64,000 nucleotides of DNA, taken from Malachius bipustulatus (lineage: Eukaryota; Arthropoda; Insecta; Coleoptera; Melyridae). The stretch spans positions 42,955,341-43,019,340 of the forward strand of contig OU342632.1 in NCBI GenBank assembly GCA_910589415.1, written 5' to 3'. Below, in pieces: positions 11,531 to 22,071 of this stretch; position 1 is the first letter of the stretch; each line of letters opens with the position of its first letter. A model generated the notes under the pieces. It saw only the letters and a program-made list of their open reading frames with translations. It did no database searches and had not been told where the DNA came from. The position numbers and the translations under genes are program-made.

Positions 11531-12960
11531 TACTTATCTCAAGTGCGTAAGTAAAACTAAAACTGCCCAAGCTGACCTGCTATGAAGAGAAATCTTATTT
11601 TTAGATAGGACACGATTTTTGACTTCGCGAACTATCTCATTTTGTCAAAAGCACTCCATTAAATAGTTGACAACATTATTGTGGGTGTTTCTTCATTGGT
11701 TCATCCAAATGCTGTCCAAGTCCTATGTGAAGACCACAGCCTTGTTTCTCAAAGTGTCTTATTGTGGGTATTTTGCTGCCCACCTATTGGAAAGGACAAA
11801 ACCGACGACGAAACTCCGAGAAGGATTTTTTTAAGCGCACGTTACTTGAAGCTTTATGAAAGAGTTCGTTTTGGCGAGGTCACTGAATATTAAACTTTTT
11901 TGTGTTTCCAGTTCGGCTCCGCTCTATATAAGGCTAGTCCGAAACTTTTATTGATGATTTTTGGTACAGATCGAAGAAGACAACATTTGTTATTCAGTTT
12001 CTGTTAGTTTCATTGGAAAGAGTCTATAAACCACATTCGGTAAATCTTCTGAGAGAACAAGTTTTTCCTGGTGTCTAAACGGCTCTGATTTATCTGGTTT
12101 CGTCATATTCTCATCTATGTGGAGTTTTTTTTAAGTCTTCCTTTCACATGAAATGCATTTTTGGTTGATTATTTTCAAAGTAACTTTGGACCATTTGCAC
12201 CAGTAAGTAACTCTGCCTATATTATGTAATCTTGAAATTTTTCTCCCTGTTTCTAAATCGCTTTGTATACGGACTTAGTATTTCTACATACATAGCTTCC
12301 TCGCTTTGAACACTACGATTCTGTACATCCTTAACTATACTGGAACAATCCCAAGACAGGAAGTAGTGATGTCTCTCTAGCATTTCTGGTTTATCAACAT
12401 CCCAGTTGTGGTCGTCTGACAGGATTACAACTGTTGGGAGCAGTTGAGGAGCAGTTTGAACCGGGAGGTGACCCCTCGGAATCCCGGCCCTAATCAAGGC
12501 ATGTCCCATGCAGCTGCTTGCTTCACACTGCAGATCACCGCAGCGTGTTCTCGTTATGCCACCACCTATCAGATGTGGAAAGCGAGCTGATGCGGCTAGA
12601 TTGTGTGCAGTTGTAAGTGTGGAGCGAGCGGAATTTGTATGTAATTTTATCACCGCTTTTTCATCTATGGTGCGAAAGCGCATTTCAACCACGTTCCGAA
12701 GTTAAAGTAAATCAAATTATTGTTACGATAAAATATACGCGTAAATCGTGTAGCTATCAGGTTTTACAGTTTTCACATTTTTAGCCCTGGAAATTTGACT
12801 TGAAATTTTTTTGTACGTGTCGTATTTTACGTAAATTAGCAAATTCAGGTGTAGTATAAAGTTTTAAATATACCTATATAATGTTGTAATGTTGAAAATA
12901 CTCGTTGTTGGTCGTAGTATTATCGTAATGAAAGTATGTTCTACTTTTAGGGTATTAAAC
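11531..12960. other. no recognised gene; one unassigned frame at 12,222-12,683
   Basis: A minus-strand frame from an ATG at 12,683 to a stop at 12,222 encodes about 153 residues in a locally GC-richer patch (12,360-12,660). It has cysteine and histidine residues but no pattern I recognise as a domain. No splice or promoter context supports it. It may be a decayed transposon or an exon fragment. The rest of the stretch shows nothing. Confidence 0.3.
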
Positions 12961-13528
12961 TGTTAACTCCGCGTCAAAGAGCCACACGAAATATTAACGA
13001 CGCGATTCGATCCTGAAAGGGGCTAAATTAATGCGGCTCGATGCCGCGATGGTAATGACAAATCGCCACGGTGACAGGATCAAAATTTAGGGAAGGACCA
13101 GGCTATAATTGCCAATGATTGACAGGAACACAATTAATTAATAATTATCGAAATTACTGACCTTGTGTCTTGTCCGACTAAAGGGGCACTTGTTTTAATT
13201 TGCGAGATGTTGTAACTATTATTATTGTTCACTCTGCTTCACTATGTAGGTACCCACGATTGTTCCACTACTTAATACCGCTTCCTTATTTAATTAAAGA
13301 ACTAGGTATCCCGTTCCCGTAACACCAGCATCGACGAGTCTGGTACGAACGGCACTATTGGTCGAGCTCTCTCCTCTCTCGATGTTAAACCTCGACTCTT
13401 CTCTCTATGTGTGGTCCTGTCCGGTCAGGTGTCCTTTTCCTTCGTCCCGATGTGTAAAGGGATAGGAAGGGGTAGGAAACGGTGGTGTCTTAGAGAATAC
13501 GAATCGATTATTCACCAAGGACGTAACA
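12961..13528 (-). repeat. 3' LTR of the BEL/Pao element
   Basis: 568 bp. On the plus strand it starts TGTTAACTCC and ends GACGTAACA. It matches the copy at 19,679-20,246 base for base as far as I could compare by eye. As the downstream LTR it should supply the polyadenylation region. Confidence 0.95.
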
Positions 13529-13545
13529 TACCGCCCACCAAAATT
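13529..13545 (-). promoter_or_regulatory. candidate polypurine tract
   Basis: Directly upstream of the 3' LTR on the minus strand is a G-rich segment (TTTTGGTGGGCGGTA). Its position is right for plus-strand priming, though the purine run is interrupted. Confidence 0.4.
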
Positions 13546-13671
13546 ACCGGAGGAATTTTCCACTATCAGAAAATTGAACCAAAAGCGAAACTAACGAAAA
13601 CGAAACTAACGACAATAACAAAAACGAAACGAAACGAAACGACAAGTCAGGGACGAAATTCCCTGAGTCCG

Positions 13672-16600
13672 TTACTGGTTAGGTAACGGGCAAAGTTTGA
13701 CCAGAGGTCGTTTACAAAGACCTCTGGTCGTACGAACCGAGGCAACCCTGGCGACACCATCCGCACCAGGGTGCAGAGAAACAATTCTTCCTAGAGCCCA
13801 TTTCAAAGGAGACAACAATTCATCCTTTATCAACACCAACGAACCGATATCCGTTGACTCAAACAAATGGGTTTTCGACCATTTACTCCTCTGGTGGAAA
13901 TTATGAAGATATTCAGCCCTCCAACGTGTCCAAAAATCACGTTGCATCCGTTGCACCAATTGCCAACGAGAAAGACGAGAAATCTTCAGATGTGACAAGT
14001 TCACATCCGGCACCGACGACAGAGGTTCCAAGGTCAGAAAATGACCAGGGGTCAACGCGGATAGATCGTTGGGGTCGCTACTAATGGGGCAAAGGGGGCG
14101 CGAATTCAAGACGGCCTCGATCTGAACGATGAAGGTGTTCAGCTCCTCATAAGTCAAAATTTGACCACCAATAACACGGGCCATGTGTGTTTTGACGGAC
14201 TTAACACCGCTCTCCCACAGTCCACCGAAGTGTGGAGCTGAGGGTGGATTGAAGTGCCATCGAATACCTTCCCCTTCTGCGGCGATTTTCAAATTTGAGT
14301 TGAGCTCCTTGTTAGCTCCGACGAAATTGGTTCCACAGTCACTGTAGATGTCACTACAGCGACCGCGGCGAGCGACAAACCTCCTAAGAGCTGCCAGGAA
14401 AGTCTCTGACGATAAATCAGAAGCGATTTCGAGATGAATCGCGCGAGTCGCGAAACATACGAACAAACATAAATAGGCTTTAGAAGTTTTGACACCCCTA
14501 TACCTCGACAAGACAATAGGAAAGGGTCCCCCATAATCGACCCCGACACAACTAAAGGGCTTCAATTGGGAGACACGAGCGACAGGTAAATTCCCCATGG
14601 GAGGCTCCAACGAGAGGGGACGAGTGCGAAAGCAACGATTGCATTTCGACAAATAACTACGAATGACCCTACGAGCAGACAGGATCCAAAAATTTTGTTG
14701 AAGGAGATAATGAGTAGTGTTCACTCCTGGGTGCAAATTACCTCGATGTATCTGATCAATCAAAAGTTCAACCAACCTATGCCTTCCTGGCAACAATGCG
14801 GGATATTTAGCGTCGAATGCTAAACCCGAATGCAACAGTCGACCCCCGACTCGCAAAATACCGAAATCATCAATAAAGGGCGACAATGACTGCAAGTACT
14901 TGGCACATGGTTTACCAGAGCGAATTTTCTCCAATTCCGAAGAGAAGACCGAAGATTGAACAATTCTAACAATGTGCATGAGAGCAGCATGCAACTCAGA
15001 GACACTCAATGCACCAGTGGTCCTATTGACAGCACGACAATTGTTAGTGAAACGAAAACAACGAGCGATAATACCCTGAATTTTCCTCAAAGAAGAAAAT
15101 CTTTTCAACAAAACATCGACATCCGAAATCTCTATCGTAGCGAACAAAACAATATTCCTTTTCTCCAGTTCAACATCAGAAGTGGGAGCAATGGGAACGA
15201 GTGCTGGCCAAGATTCCAGCGGCAATCTGAGGAATTCAGGCCCCGCCCACCATGCGGAAGCCCCGACTAACTCCTCTGGTAACAAGCCCCGAGACGCGAC
15301 GTCCGCTGGGTTGTCACCTGAACGTACATGATTCCAACAATCCGGAGGAATTCGATCCTGAATGTGGACGACACGATTCGAAACAAAAGTCTTCCACCGA
15401 TGTGGAGACGACTTGATCCAGGATAGAGCGACCGAAGAGTCACTCCAAGCGAAAACCTTATCAACAACAATGGATTGAGGACCTTGTTCAAGGACGAACG
15501 AAACGAGATCTGATAGTAAGACTGCGGCACACAATTCCAGCCGTGGAACGGAGAGTGGTTTGAGCGGAGCAACACGAGACTTGGCAGTAACGAAACGAAC
15601 CTGCACATTGCCATCGGCGTCCTCGAAACGATAATACACCACACCCGCATAACCTGCAGTCGACGCATCACAAAATGCGTGCAGTTGACACGACACGAAA
15701 GATCCTTCGGGAACCAAGCACCTAGGGATTGTCAACTTGGATAAAACATGAAGAGTGGACTTATATCGATTCCACTTTTCGACAACATCAGCTGGTGGAT
15801 CTTCATCCCAATCCAGCCCGAGATACCACAAATGTTGAATGACTCGTTTTGCCATAAAGGTCAATGGGCACAAGAAACCCAACGGGTCATAGATCTTAGC
15901 GACTTCTGAGAGAATGCTTCTCTTAGTACAAGGTGAATCTATGGACTTAACCATGAACGAAAACGAATCAGTAGCCGATTGCCACTGAAGGCCAAGAATT
16001 TTCACCGAAAAGTCCGATTCCGAATCAAAGTTGGATGACTGCTGTTGACAATGTTCAACCGGCAGATCCTGAAGCAATTGTGGATTGTTAGCAGACCATT
16101 TCCGCAACTCAAATTGTCCCAATTGCAATATCGAAATGAGCTGATTTCTCAACTCCAAGGTTTCCTCGATTTGATTTGCCCCAATGGCAAAATCATCGAC
16201 ATAAAGCCCGAGACGAATGGCTTTCGAAGCGAGAGGAAACTTCTCAGAATTTTCTTGAGCTAATTGTAACAAGCACCTAATGGCCAAATATGGCGAGGAC
16301 GAAACACCATAAGTTACAGTGTTCAATTTGTAACTTCGAATAGGATCCTTTTCTGAAAAACGCCAACGAATTAATTGATACTGTCGATGTGAATCTCCAA
16401 CTAAAATTTGCCGATACATCTGCCTAATGTCACAAGTGAACACGAATTTGTTCTCTCGAAAACGAAGCAAAACACTAGTGATGTCATTTTGCAACTTCGG
16501 ACCAATCAACAAGGTATCATTTAACGAAAGATTGTTCGATGCTTTGGCCGAGGCGTCGAACACGACACGAATTTTCGACGATACTGGGGCGAGCGAAGAC

Positions 16601-18939
16601 ACATCAGAAGACATCGAAACACCAGGGTCTTTAAAAACGCAATGATGCGGAATGTAATAAGAGTTTGCAGATTCCGACTCCAATGGCACCAACGACATGT
16701 GCCCAGCCTCCAAATAATCTTTCATAAACTCTACATACATGTCTCTAATGTGAGGCAACCTCGACAATCGTCTCTCCAAAGCGAGCAAACGACGATCTGC
16801 GACATTCAACGAATCATTAAAGATAGGCAACTCTTTGCTATCCTTAAATGGCAACAATACCCCAAAACGACCTGATTCTTCTCGATAATGAGACTCAACG
16901 AACAACGACTCAGCCTCTTGTTCCTCATTAGAGCAAACCTCAACTGAAGGCACCTCCTCAACTCTCCAAAATGCCTTAAGAGTCTCTTCAAGGGTCGAAT
17001 CTACCGACGCAAAACAAGCTTGAACCTCGCCCGCAACCTTCGACGAAATGGTTCCCAAAAGAACCCAACCAAACGTCGTGTTCATTGCGGCTGGACAGTT
17101 ATCACTGCCCGACAAATAACCACCATGAACAATATTGGGAAAGATGTCAGCTCCTAGCAAAACATCGACAGAACCAGGCGTGTACCAATTAGGATCCGCT
17201 AACTTCAAATTATCAAGCGCCTTCGATGGCGAAATGTCAACACTGGGAAGTTTTCCACAAATATTGGGCAAGACCAAAGTACTTACTTTAAAAGTAGGTG
17301 ATGGTACCCCAACGGGACGAATAATGCAATCAGATGATCCCTGGGCCGATCCCAAGGTCACGTGACCCAAACAAGAAATAGGTGTTGATGATCGATTCAA
17401 GTGCAAGCCCAAACGCTTGCGGCACCGATCAGTAATAAAAGACGACTGACTGCCAGAGTCAATTAAAGAACGAACCACTTGATAGTTGCCCCACTTGTCT
17501 TGAACTTCAATACATGCGGTTGCTAAAAGAACCGTAGTATTGCTACGAGAACGAGAACGAACATCCTGAAAGGATGGGAGAGAAGACATGGCAACCGTGG
17601 ATGCGACTGGAGGCGGCTCAACTCGATGAGAAGCTGCTCCATCCGAATTACTAAGTTTAACGAAATGTAATAAAGAGTGGTGCCGACCTGCACACTCCTT
17701 ACACGAATGAGAAGAGGGGCACTGCTTCACCAAGTGTGAAGGGCCAAAACAATTTAGGCACAAGCGCGCTGCCTTCACAGCCTCAAAACGCTTGCGCGGG
17801 TCCAACTTCAAAAAAGAACGACAATTCGAGATCGGGTGTTCTCCATTACAATGGAAGCACGACTGCTTCGATGAAGACGCACTCGACGTTGACAAAAATG
17901 CATGTGAATTCCTCGATTCCACTTTTCCACCAGACTTGACGCTACTCCGCTTACCAACGACTGCAGACGGAGATAGGTCATTCCCCAAAGATGATTCTAA
18001 TGCACGACACTGTGACGACAAAAACTTGTGCAAATCCTGATATGATGGAAACTCTTCAGATGCAAATTGGAGTTCGAAACGCTTTCGAGTAGCGTTATCC
18101 AATTTCTGTAGCAACCAGTTGAACAAAGTGAAATCCCAGAGAGAGACGCCTGAGACCTGACCCAAAGCTGTAATATTTTCTGAAAAGGTATTCAACAATT
18201 CACGAAGCGATTGTGAGGAATCAGAATCCGTTATTTTGGGAGCATTACAAATCGCCTGCCAATAACACGTCGCAAGTACTCGCTCATTCTGATACCTTTG
18301 GACAAGAGTATCGAAAGCTATCACATAATTGTCATCTGTCAGTGGTAAATGTTTGACAAGGGTAAGAGGTTCCTTTGACAAAGTCGAAACTAAATACTGG
18401 AACTTCTCAATTGGAGCTAACGAATCATTCGAATGAATCAAAGTCCTAAACAAATCATAATAAACCGACCACATCCTCAACGAACCATCAAAAGTAGGTA
18501 TACCGATACGAGGCAATTTCACATGTGAACTTGCAGAGGGGGGTAGCGCGGGAGCACCAGACTGTCGACTATTTAACGATTCACTCGAACCATGACGTGA
18601 TTTCACCACCGTATCCTGAGTCGATTCCAACGACAATTGAACCGCTCTAATCTGAAAATAAACCGAATCAACTTCGATAAGTAGTCCCGAGTATGATTTC
18701 CAAATCTCCGATGACACATCTACGACCAAAGCACTCTTATCTGCCGACTCAACCGTAATCAGGATATTTCTATCAACCTCCTGCACCTGATTGTACAAAT
18801 CTGAAGCGCTGTCGCATGCAGCCAGGACAATAAAACGCGACTTTTCATCAATGGGTGCTGAAACCACTGTCAGAATCGAGTTCAAACGAGTCAAAAACTT
18901 CGAAACAGAAGCGTTTGCTCCGACCAAAGTGTTGGACAT
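13672..18939 (-). CDS. BEL/Pao gag-pol polyprotein
   Basis: The protein is 1,755 residues from the ATG at 18,939. The open frame extends 7 codons further upstream but only to a TTG, so I chose the ATG. Gag comes first and ends in three zinc knuckles: C361-C364-H368-C373 (one residue shorter than usual in the middle), C394-C397-H402-C407, and C413-C416 followed by histidines. The aspartic protease has DSG at 494-496. Reverse transcriptase has a catalytic Asp at about 837 and YVDD at 913-916. RNase H acidic residues are D1091, E1135, D1167 and D1213. Integrase has H1398, H1403, C1433, C1436 and the catalytic triad D1468, D1534, E1576, followed by a DUF5641-like C-terminal region at about 1,660-1,740. 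All catalytic residues are present and there is no stop or frameshift. The enzymes would copy and integrate the element. The single frame implies gag and pol are made as one polyprotein. Confidence 0.95.
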   Translation of the reverse strand: MSNTLVGANASVSKFLTRLNSILTVVSAPIDEKSRFIVLAACDSASDLYNQVQEVDRNILITVESADKSALVVDVSSEIWKSYSGLLIEVDSVYFQIRAVQLSLESTQDTVVKSRHGSSESLNSRQSGAPALPPSASSHVKLPRIGIPTFDGSLRMWSVYYDLFRTLIHSNDSLAPIEKFQYLVSTLSKEPLTLVKHLPLTDDNYVIAFDTLVQRYQNERVLATCYWQAICNAPKITDSDSSQSLRELLNTFSENITALGQVSGVSLWDFTLFNWLLQKLDNATRKRFELQFASEEFPSYQDLHKFLSSQCRALESSLGNDLSPSAVVGKRSSVKSGGKVESRNSHAFLSTSSASSSKQSCFHCNGEHPISNCRSFLKLDPRKRFEAVKAARLCLNCFGPSHLVKQCPSSHSCKECAGRHHSLLHFVKLSNSDGAASHRVEPPPVASTVAMSSLPSFQDVRSRSRSNTTVLLATACIEVQDKWGNYQVVRSLIDSGSQSSFITDRCRKRLGLHLNRSSTPISCLGHVTLGSAQGSSDCIIRPVGVPSPTFKVSTLVLPNICGKLPSVDISPSKALDNLKLADPNWYTPGSVDVLLGADIFPNIVHGGYLSGSDNCPAAMNTTFGWVLLGTISSKVAGEVQACFASVDSTLEETLKAFWRVEEVPSVEVCSNEEQEAESLFVESHYREESGRFGVLLPFKDSKELPIFNDSLNVADRRLLALERRLSRLPHIRDMYVEFMKDYLEAGHMSLVPLESESANSYYIPHHCVFKDPGVSMSSDVSSLAPVSSKIRVVFDASAKASNNLSLNDTLLIGPKLQNDITSVLLRFRENKFVFTCDIRQMYRQILVGDSHRQYQLIRWRFSEKDPIRSYKLNTVTYGVSSSPYLAIRCLLQLAQENSEKFPLASKAIRLGLYVDDFAIGANQIEETLELRNQLISILQLGQFELRKWSANNPQLLQDLPVEHCQQQSSNFDSESDFSVKILGLQWQSATDSFSFMVKSIDSPCTKRSILSEVAKIYDPLGFLCPLTFMAKRVIQHLWYLGLDWDEDPPADVVEKWNRYKSTLHVLSKLTIPRCLVPEGSFVSCQLHAFCDASTAGYAGVVYYRFEDADGNVQVRFVTAKSRVAPLKPLSVPRLELCAAVLLSDLVSFVLEQGPQSIVVDKVFAWSDSSVALSWIKSSPHRWKTFVSNRVVHIQDRIPPDCWNHVRSGDNPADVASRGLLPEELVGASAWWAGPEFLRLPLESWPALVPIAPTSDVELEKRNIVLFATIEISDVDVLLKRFSSLRKIQGIIARCFRFTNNCRAVNRTTGALSVSELHAALMHIVRIVQSSVFSSELEKIRSGKPCAKYLQSLSPFIDDFGILRVGGRLLHSGLAFDAKYPALLPGRHRLVELLIDQIHRGNLHPGVNTTHYLLQQNFWILSARRVIRSYLSKCNRCFRTRPLSLEPPMGNLPVARVSQLKPFSCVGVDYGGPFPIVLSRYRGVKTSKAYLCLFVCFATRAIHLEIASDLSSETFLAALRRFVARRGRCSDIYSDCGTNFVGANKELNSNLKIAAEGEGIRWHFNPPSAPHFGGLWESGVKSVKTHMARVIGGQILTYEELNTFIVQIEAVLNSRPLCPISSDPNDLSALTPGHFLTLEPLSSVPDVNLSHLKISRLSRWQLVQRMQRDFWTRWRAEYLHNFHQRSKWSKTHLFESTDIGSLVLIKDELLSPLKWALGRIVSLHPGADGVARVASVRTTRGLCKRPLVKLCPLPNQ

Positions 18940-19654
18940 TTTGCTAAAGAGTATCAACAAAACACTAAAGCAATAAACGAATAAGGGTTATTTTTTACAC
19001 CTGTAAAAAATACAACGACAACGAAATACGAACAATAACTAAAAATAAGTACCTAACCAAGTGAAGGTTACTTATTTAAAAACGAGTTGAAAATAAATTG
19101 ACTTTGAAATTCACCAAAAACAATACTTGAGATACCGAGTGTACCCAGTAGGTATACCGTGAATACAAAAATCAATATTTTCCCTGTAACAACGAAAAAG
19201 GGTTATTCGTTAAAAACCTGTAAAAATACAACAACAACGAACGATGAGCAATACCAAAAATAAGTACCTAACCAAGTGAAAGTTACTTATTTAATATCGA
19301 GTTGAAAATAAATTATTGAATTCGAATTCACCAAAAACAATACTTAAGATACCGAGTGTACCCAGTATACCGTGAATGCAAAATCAATATTCTGCCCTGC
19401 GAATTCAGAGAGAAAATATTTCAACTATTACAGAGGTTTTTAAAACGAACACCTGCAACGAACGAAGAAGTGGAGTGAGGTGAGAATGGAGTAAAATTAG
19501 TGGAATGGGTGAAAATGCCGTCTGGCGTCCTTTGGATCGACTATTTCGAATCCTTTGACCTACAAACAGGCTACCTTAACACAGTGAGTGAGAAACTAAT
19601 TTCAAACAAATGATGCAACCAATTAATGAACTATATTTCCACGAGCTTTCCTAT
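18940..19654 (-). repeat. BEL/Pao 5' leader with an internal tandem duplication
   Basis: Untranslated leader between the primer binding site and the gag start. It contains a diverged direct duplication with a period of about 215 bp. The block starting AAGGGTTATT at 18,983 recurs at 19,198, and the motif AAATAAGTACCTAACCAAGT and the block ATACCGAGTGTACCCAGTA occur in both copies in the same order. The copies differ by small indels. Leader repeats may relate to packaging or translation, but the function is not shown. Confidence 0.75.
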
Positions 19655-19672
19655 CCGACTACGGAGGGACCA
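19655..19672 (-). promoter_or_regulatory. tRNA primer binding site
   Basis: On the minus strand, 6 bases after the 5' LTR, the sequence TGGTCCCTCCGTAGTCGG begins with the TGG that pairs with a tRNA CCA end. The implied primer 3' end is CCGACTACGGAGGGACCA. I cannot name the tRNA from this. Confidence 0.75.
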
Positions 19673-19678
19673 AAAAAA

Positions 19679-20246
19679 TGTTAACTCCGCGTCAAAGAGC
19701 CACACGAAATATTAACGACGCGATTCGATCCTGAAAGGGGCTAAATTAATGCGGCTCGATGCCGCGATGGTAATGACAAATCGCCACGGTGACAGGATCA
19801 AAATTTAGGGAAGGACCAGGCTATAATTGCCAATGATTGACAGGAACACAATTAATTAATAATTATCGAAATTACTGACCTTGTGTCTTGTCCGACTAAA
19901 GGGGCACTTGTTTTAATTTGCGAGATGTTGTAACTATTATTATTGTTCACTCTGCTTCACTATGTAGGTACCCACGATTGTTCCACTACTTAATACCGCT
20001 TCCTTATTTAATTAAAGAACTAGGTATCCCGTTCCCGTAACACCAGCATCGACGAGTCTGGTACGAACGGCACTATTGGTCGAGCTCTCTCCTCTCTCGA
20101 TGTTAAACCTCGACTCTTCTCTCTATGTGTGGTCCTGTCCGGTCAGGTGTCCTTTTCCTTCGTCCCGATGTGTAAAGGGATAGGAAGGGGTAGGAAACGG
20201 TGGTGTCTTAGAGAATACGAATCGATTATTCACCAAGGACGTAACA
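19679..20246 (-). repeat. 5' LTR of the BEL/Pao element
   Basis: 568 bp and, by eye, identical to 12,961-13,528. As the upstream LTR on the minus strand it should contain the promoter. Immediately inside it lies the primer binding site. Confidence 0.95.
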
Positions 20247-21540
20247 AAACAACCATTCAAAAAAGATTATATAAAAAGCTTGATGAAGGTATATTTATGT
20301 GTATGATAATAAAAAGAATACATTTTAGTATAGAATCAAGAAGAATAATATAAAATACCAGGCTTGGAGTGCTATTCAAATATCTTTCAGATCGATTAAA
20401 ATGTCCCATAGTTCATAGCAGGTAGAATTGGGGAGAAATTTAGGGCAATCAATTGTTCCATTTGTCCCTGAATGCTGCATTGGTGGGTGCTGTGATAATA
20501 TCTCTGTATAAAATCCCGAATATGCTGTCGTGTTTTCAGTTCAGTATCTGTGAACTTCCTGACTGAATTAAAAATGAGGCAACGCTCGCAACGGAAACCT
20601 AATGAATATTTGACGAAGGCTAAAAATACGGTGAAAATCGCAGTATTGATCCTGATTGACACTACTTACTGCCTTTACACCGGCAGAGAATTAAACCCAA
20701 AAAGAGCTCCGTTGAATCTTGATGGCACCTTTTAAGAGCACTGAAAACGAAACCTTTTTCTTCAGTATTTTATGCCTGCACAGAATAAAAGCAGAAGGAG
20801 GAATTGGAATCTTATCAATATTTTCCCCTGCCACTTCATATTTCATGCAACTGTTGTTGTGTGAAAAAATTTAGATTGAATCTACAAGAATTCTAGAAGA
20901 CGTGAGATTGTAGAATTTATACACGTTACCAAGTTCATCATATTATGATGAGGTTTTATTGTTTCTTGTAAAATTTACTTAATATCTCAAAAAGTGAAAA
21001 AATCTCAATAAAATCTACAAAGCTGTCTCAAATTTGCTGTAGTATTTCTTTTTGTTTCTCTGGTTGAAACATCAGTCTTTTGATTGATTTAATTATTATA
21101 CATAATCGCAAAAGAATAACCAGTTTTCCTCAAATTACTGCACCTAATTATTACTTTCCATTTCCTTATCCATTCATTGATACAGATGTTCCCCAATATG
21201 ATGTACAGGTGGTTTATAGAATGACCTAATCAGGTTAATTAATTTTTTTCGTTCTGTCCTCAGCAGTAAAAAACTGTAATTCGGAAGTAAGTATACACTG
21301 TATCCAAGATTAGAACAGCTTTGGGATCTCGGAAACCGTGGGAGATACACGGTCAGTTAAATTAGAAAAAAGTTGGGCAACCAGAAGGACAATAATACAA
21401 CGGCACAAGGACATTTAAAAAAATATTTTTGAATATTGAATTATTTTGAAAAAAAAACAAAATTTTAAATTTTACGTTTTCTTATATTCATTGACGTTAA
21501 ACGTCAGTTTAACAGCGATGTCAGATTTTTTATCGGGGGT
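20247..21540. other. no recognised gene; short repeat fragment near 21,345
   Basis: AT-rich flank of the BEL insertion. A minus-strand frame at 20,662-20,396 begins only at GTG, with a stop just upstream, so I do not call it. Around 21,340-21,375 the sequence GAGATACACGGTCAGTTAAA resembles the terminal part of the foldback element at 62.4 kb (GAGATACAGGGTCGGTTAAA) and is probably a decayed relative. Confidence 0.4.
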
Positions 21541-21763
21541 AATTACACGAGAGCTTATTTTTTATCCGGATAAAGATGCAGTTTTAACGAAAATTTGTTT
21601 TTTATTGGCAATTTAACGAGTCAAATTGTCTGATAAAACGACGAGTCCGAAGGACGAGTCGTTTTATCTGACAATTTGACGAGTTGAATTACCAAAGAAA
21701 AAACAAATTTGAGTTTAAAAGTGCATCTTTATCCGGATAAAAAATATAAGCTCGTGTGTAATT
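21541..21763. repeat. 223-bp near-perfect palindrome
   Basis: The arms are about 110 bp and meet near 21,652 at the core GACGAGTCCGAAGGACGAGTC. Mirror blocks include AATTACAC, TTATCCGGATAAAGATGCA, AAATTTGTTTTTT and CAAATTGTC. The right arm has a few substitutions. This is a foldback structure able to form a long hairpin. It could be a MITE or a hairpin-bearing end of a larger element that also includes the palindrome at 21,932. Confidence 0.8.
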
Positions 21764-21931
21764 TAGGGAGATAATTTAACGAATAACAAAATTTATTTAA
21801 TAAATGACGTTTATTAATTTGTCAATTAATATCACCTTGGTAACTACTTACTTGATTTTGCGTCTAAAAAGCTAGCTTACATTTTATCCAGATGCAAAGT
21901 TAGGGCTAACTTTATCCGATGTCAAAGTGAC

Positions 21932-22071
21932 AAAATAGTATATTATTTTATACGGAGGGAAAGTGACACTTTTCATGGCGCGCTCGTGTTTATCAGCCGA
22001 ACGAAGTGAGGCTGATAATAGAGAGCAAGCCATGAAAAGTCACTTTTCCTCCAAATAAAATATACTATTTT
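21932..22071. repeat. 140-bp palindrome
   Basis: Mirror blocks are AAAATAGTATATTATTTTAT, GGAGGGAAAGTGAC, TTTTCATGGC and the inner TTATCAGCC/GGCTGATAA pair, with the centre near 22,003 around CGAACGAAGTG. It lies 170 bp from the first palindrome and has the same style of core (a short GAAG/CGAA-type turn), so the two may belong to one element. Confidence 0.75.

Larger units (their letters stand above)
12961..20246 (-). mobile_element. complete BEL/Pao LTR retrotransposon
   Basis: The element is 7,286 bp and is transcribed from the minus strand. It has two 568-bp LTRs that look identical by eye, a primer binding site next to the right-hand (5') LTR, a leader of about 0.7 kb, one long gag-pol frame, and a purine-rich segment next to the left-hand (3') LTR. 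The LTRs begin TG and end CA. A 4-bp direct repeat AAAC flanks it (12,957-12,960 and 20,247-20,250), in line with the short target duplications of this superfamily. Identical LTRs and an intact frame indicate a very recent insertion that may still be active. No envelope gene is present. Confidence 0.95.

Noticed and set aside
12222..12692. 156-codon minus-strand frame as a gene
   Set aside because: The first codon is GTG. From the real ATG (12,683) about 153 codons remain, but no family, promoter or splice context supports it. Noted as unassigned only.
14956..18040. Numerous 60-100-codon plus-strand frames across the BEL element
   Set aside because: They are antisense shadows of the gag-pol frame.
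13672..18960. Start of gag-pol at 18,960
   Set aside because: That codon is TTG. The first ATG is at 18,939 and was used instead.
20396..20662. Possible small secreted protein on the minus strand
   Set aside because: The frame starts only at GTG with a stop just upstream, no ATG and no splice acceptor that I could support.
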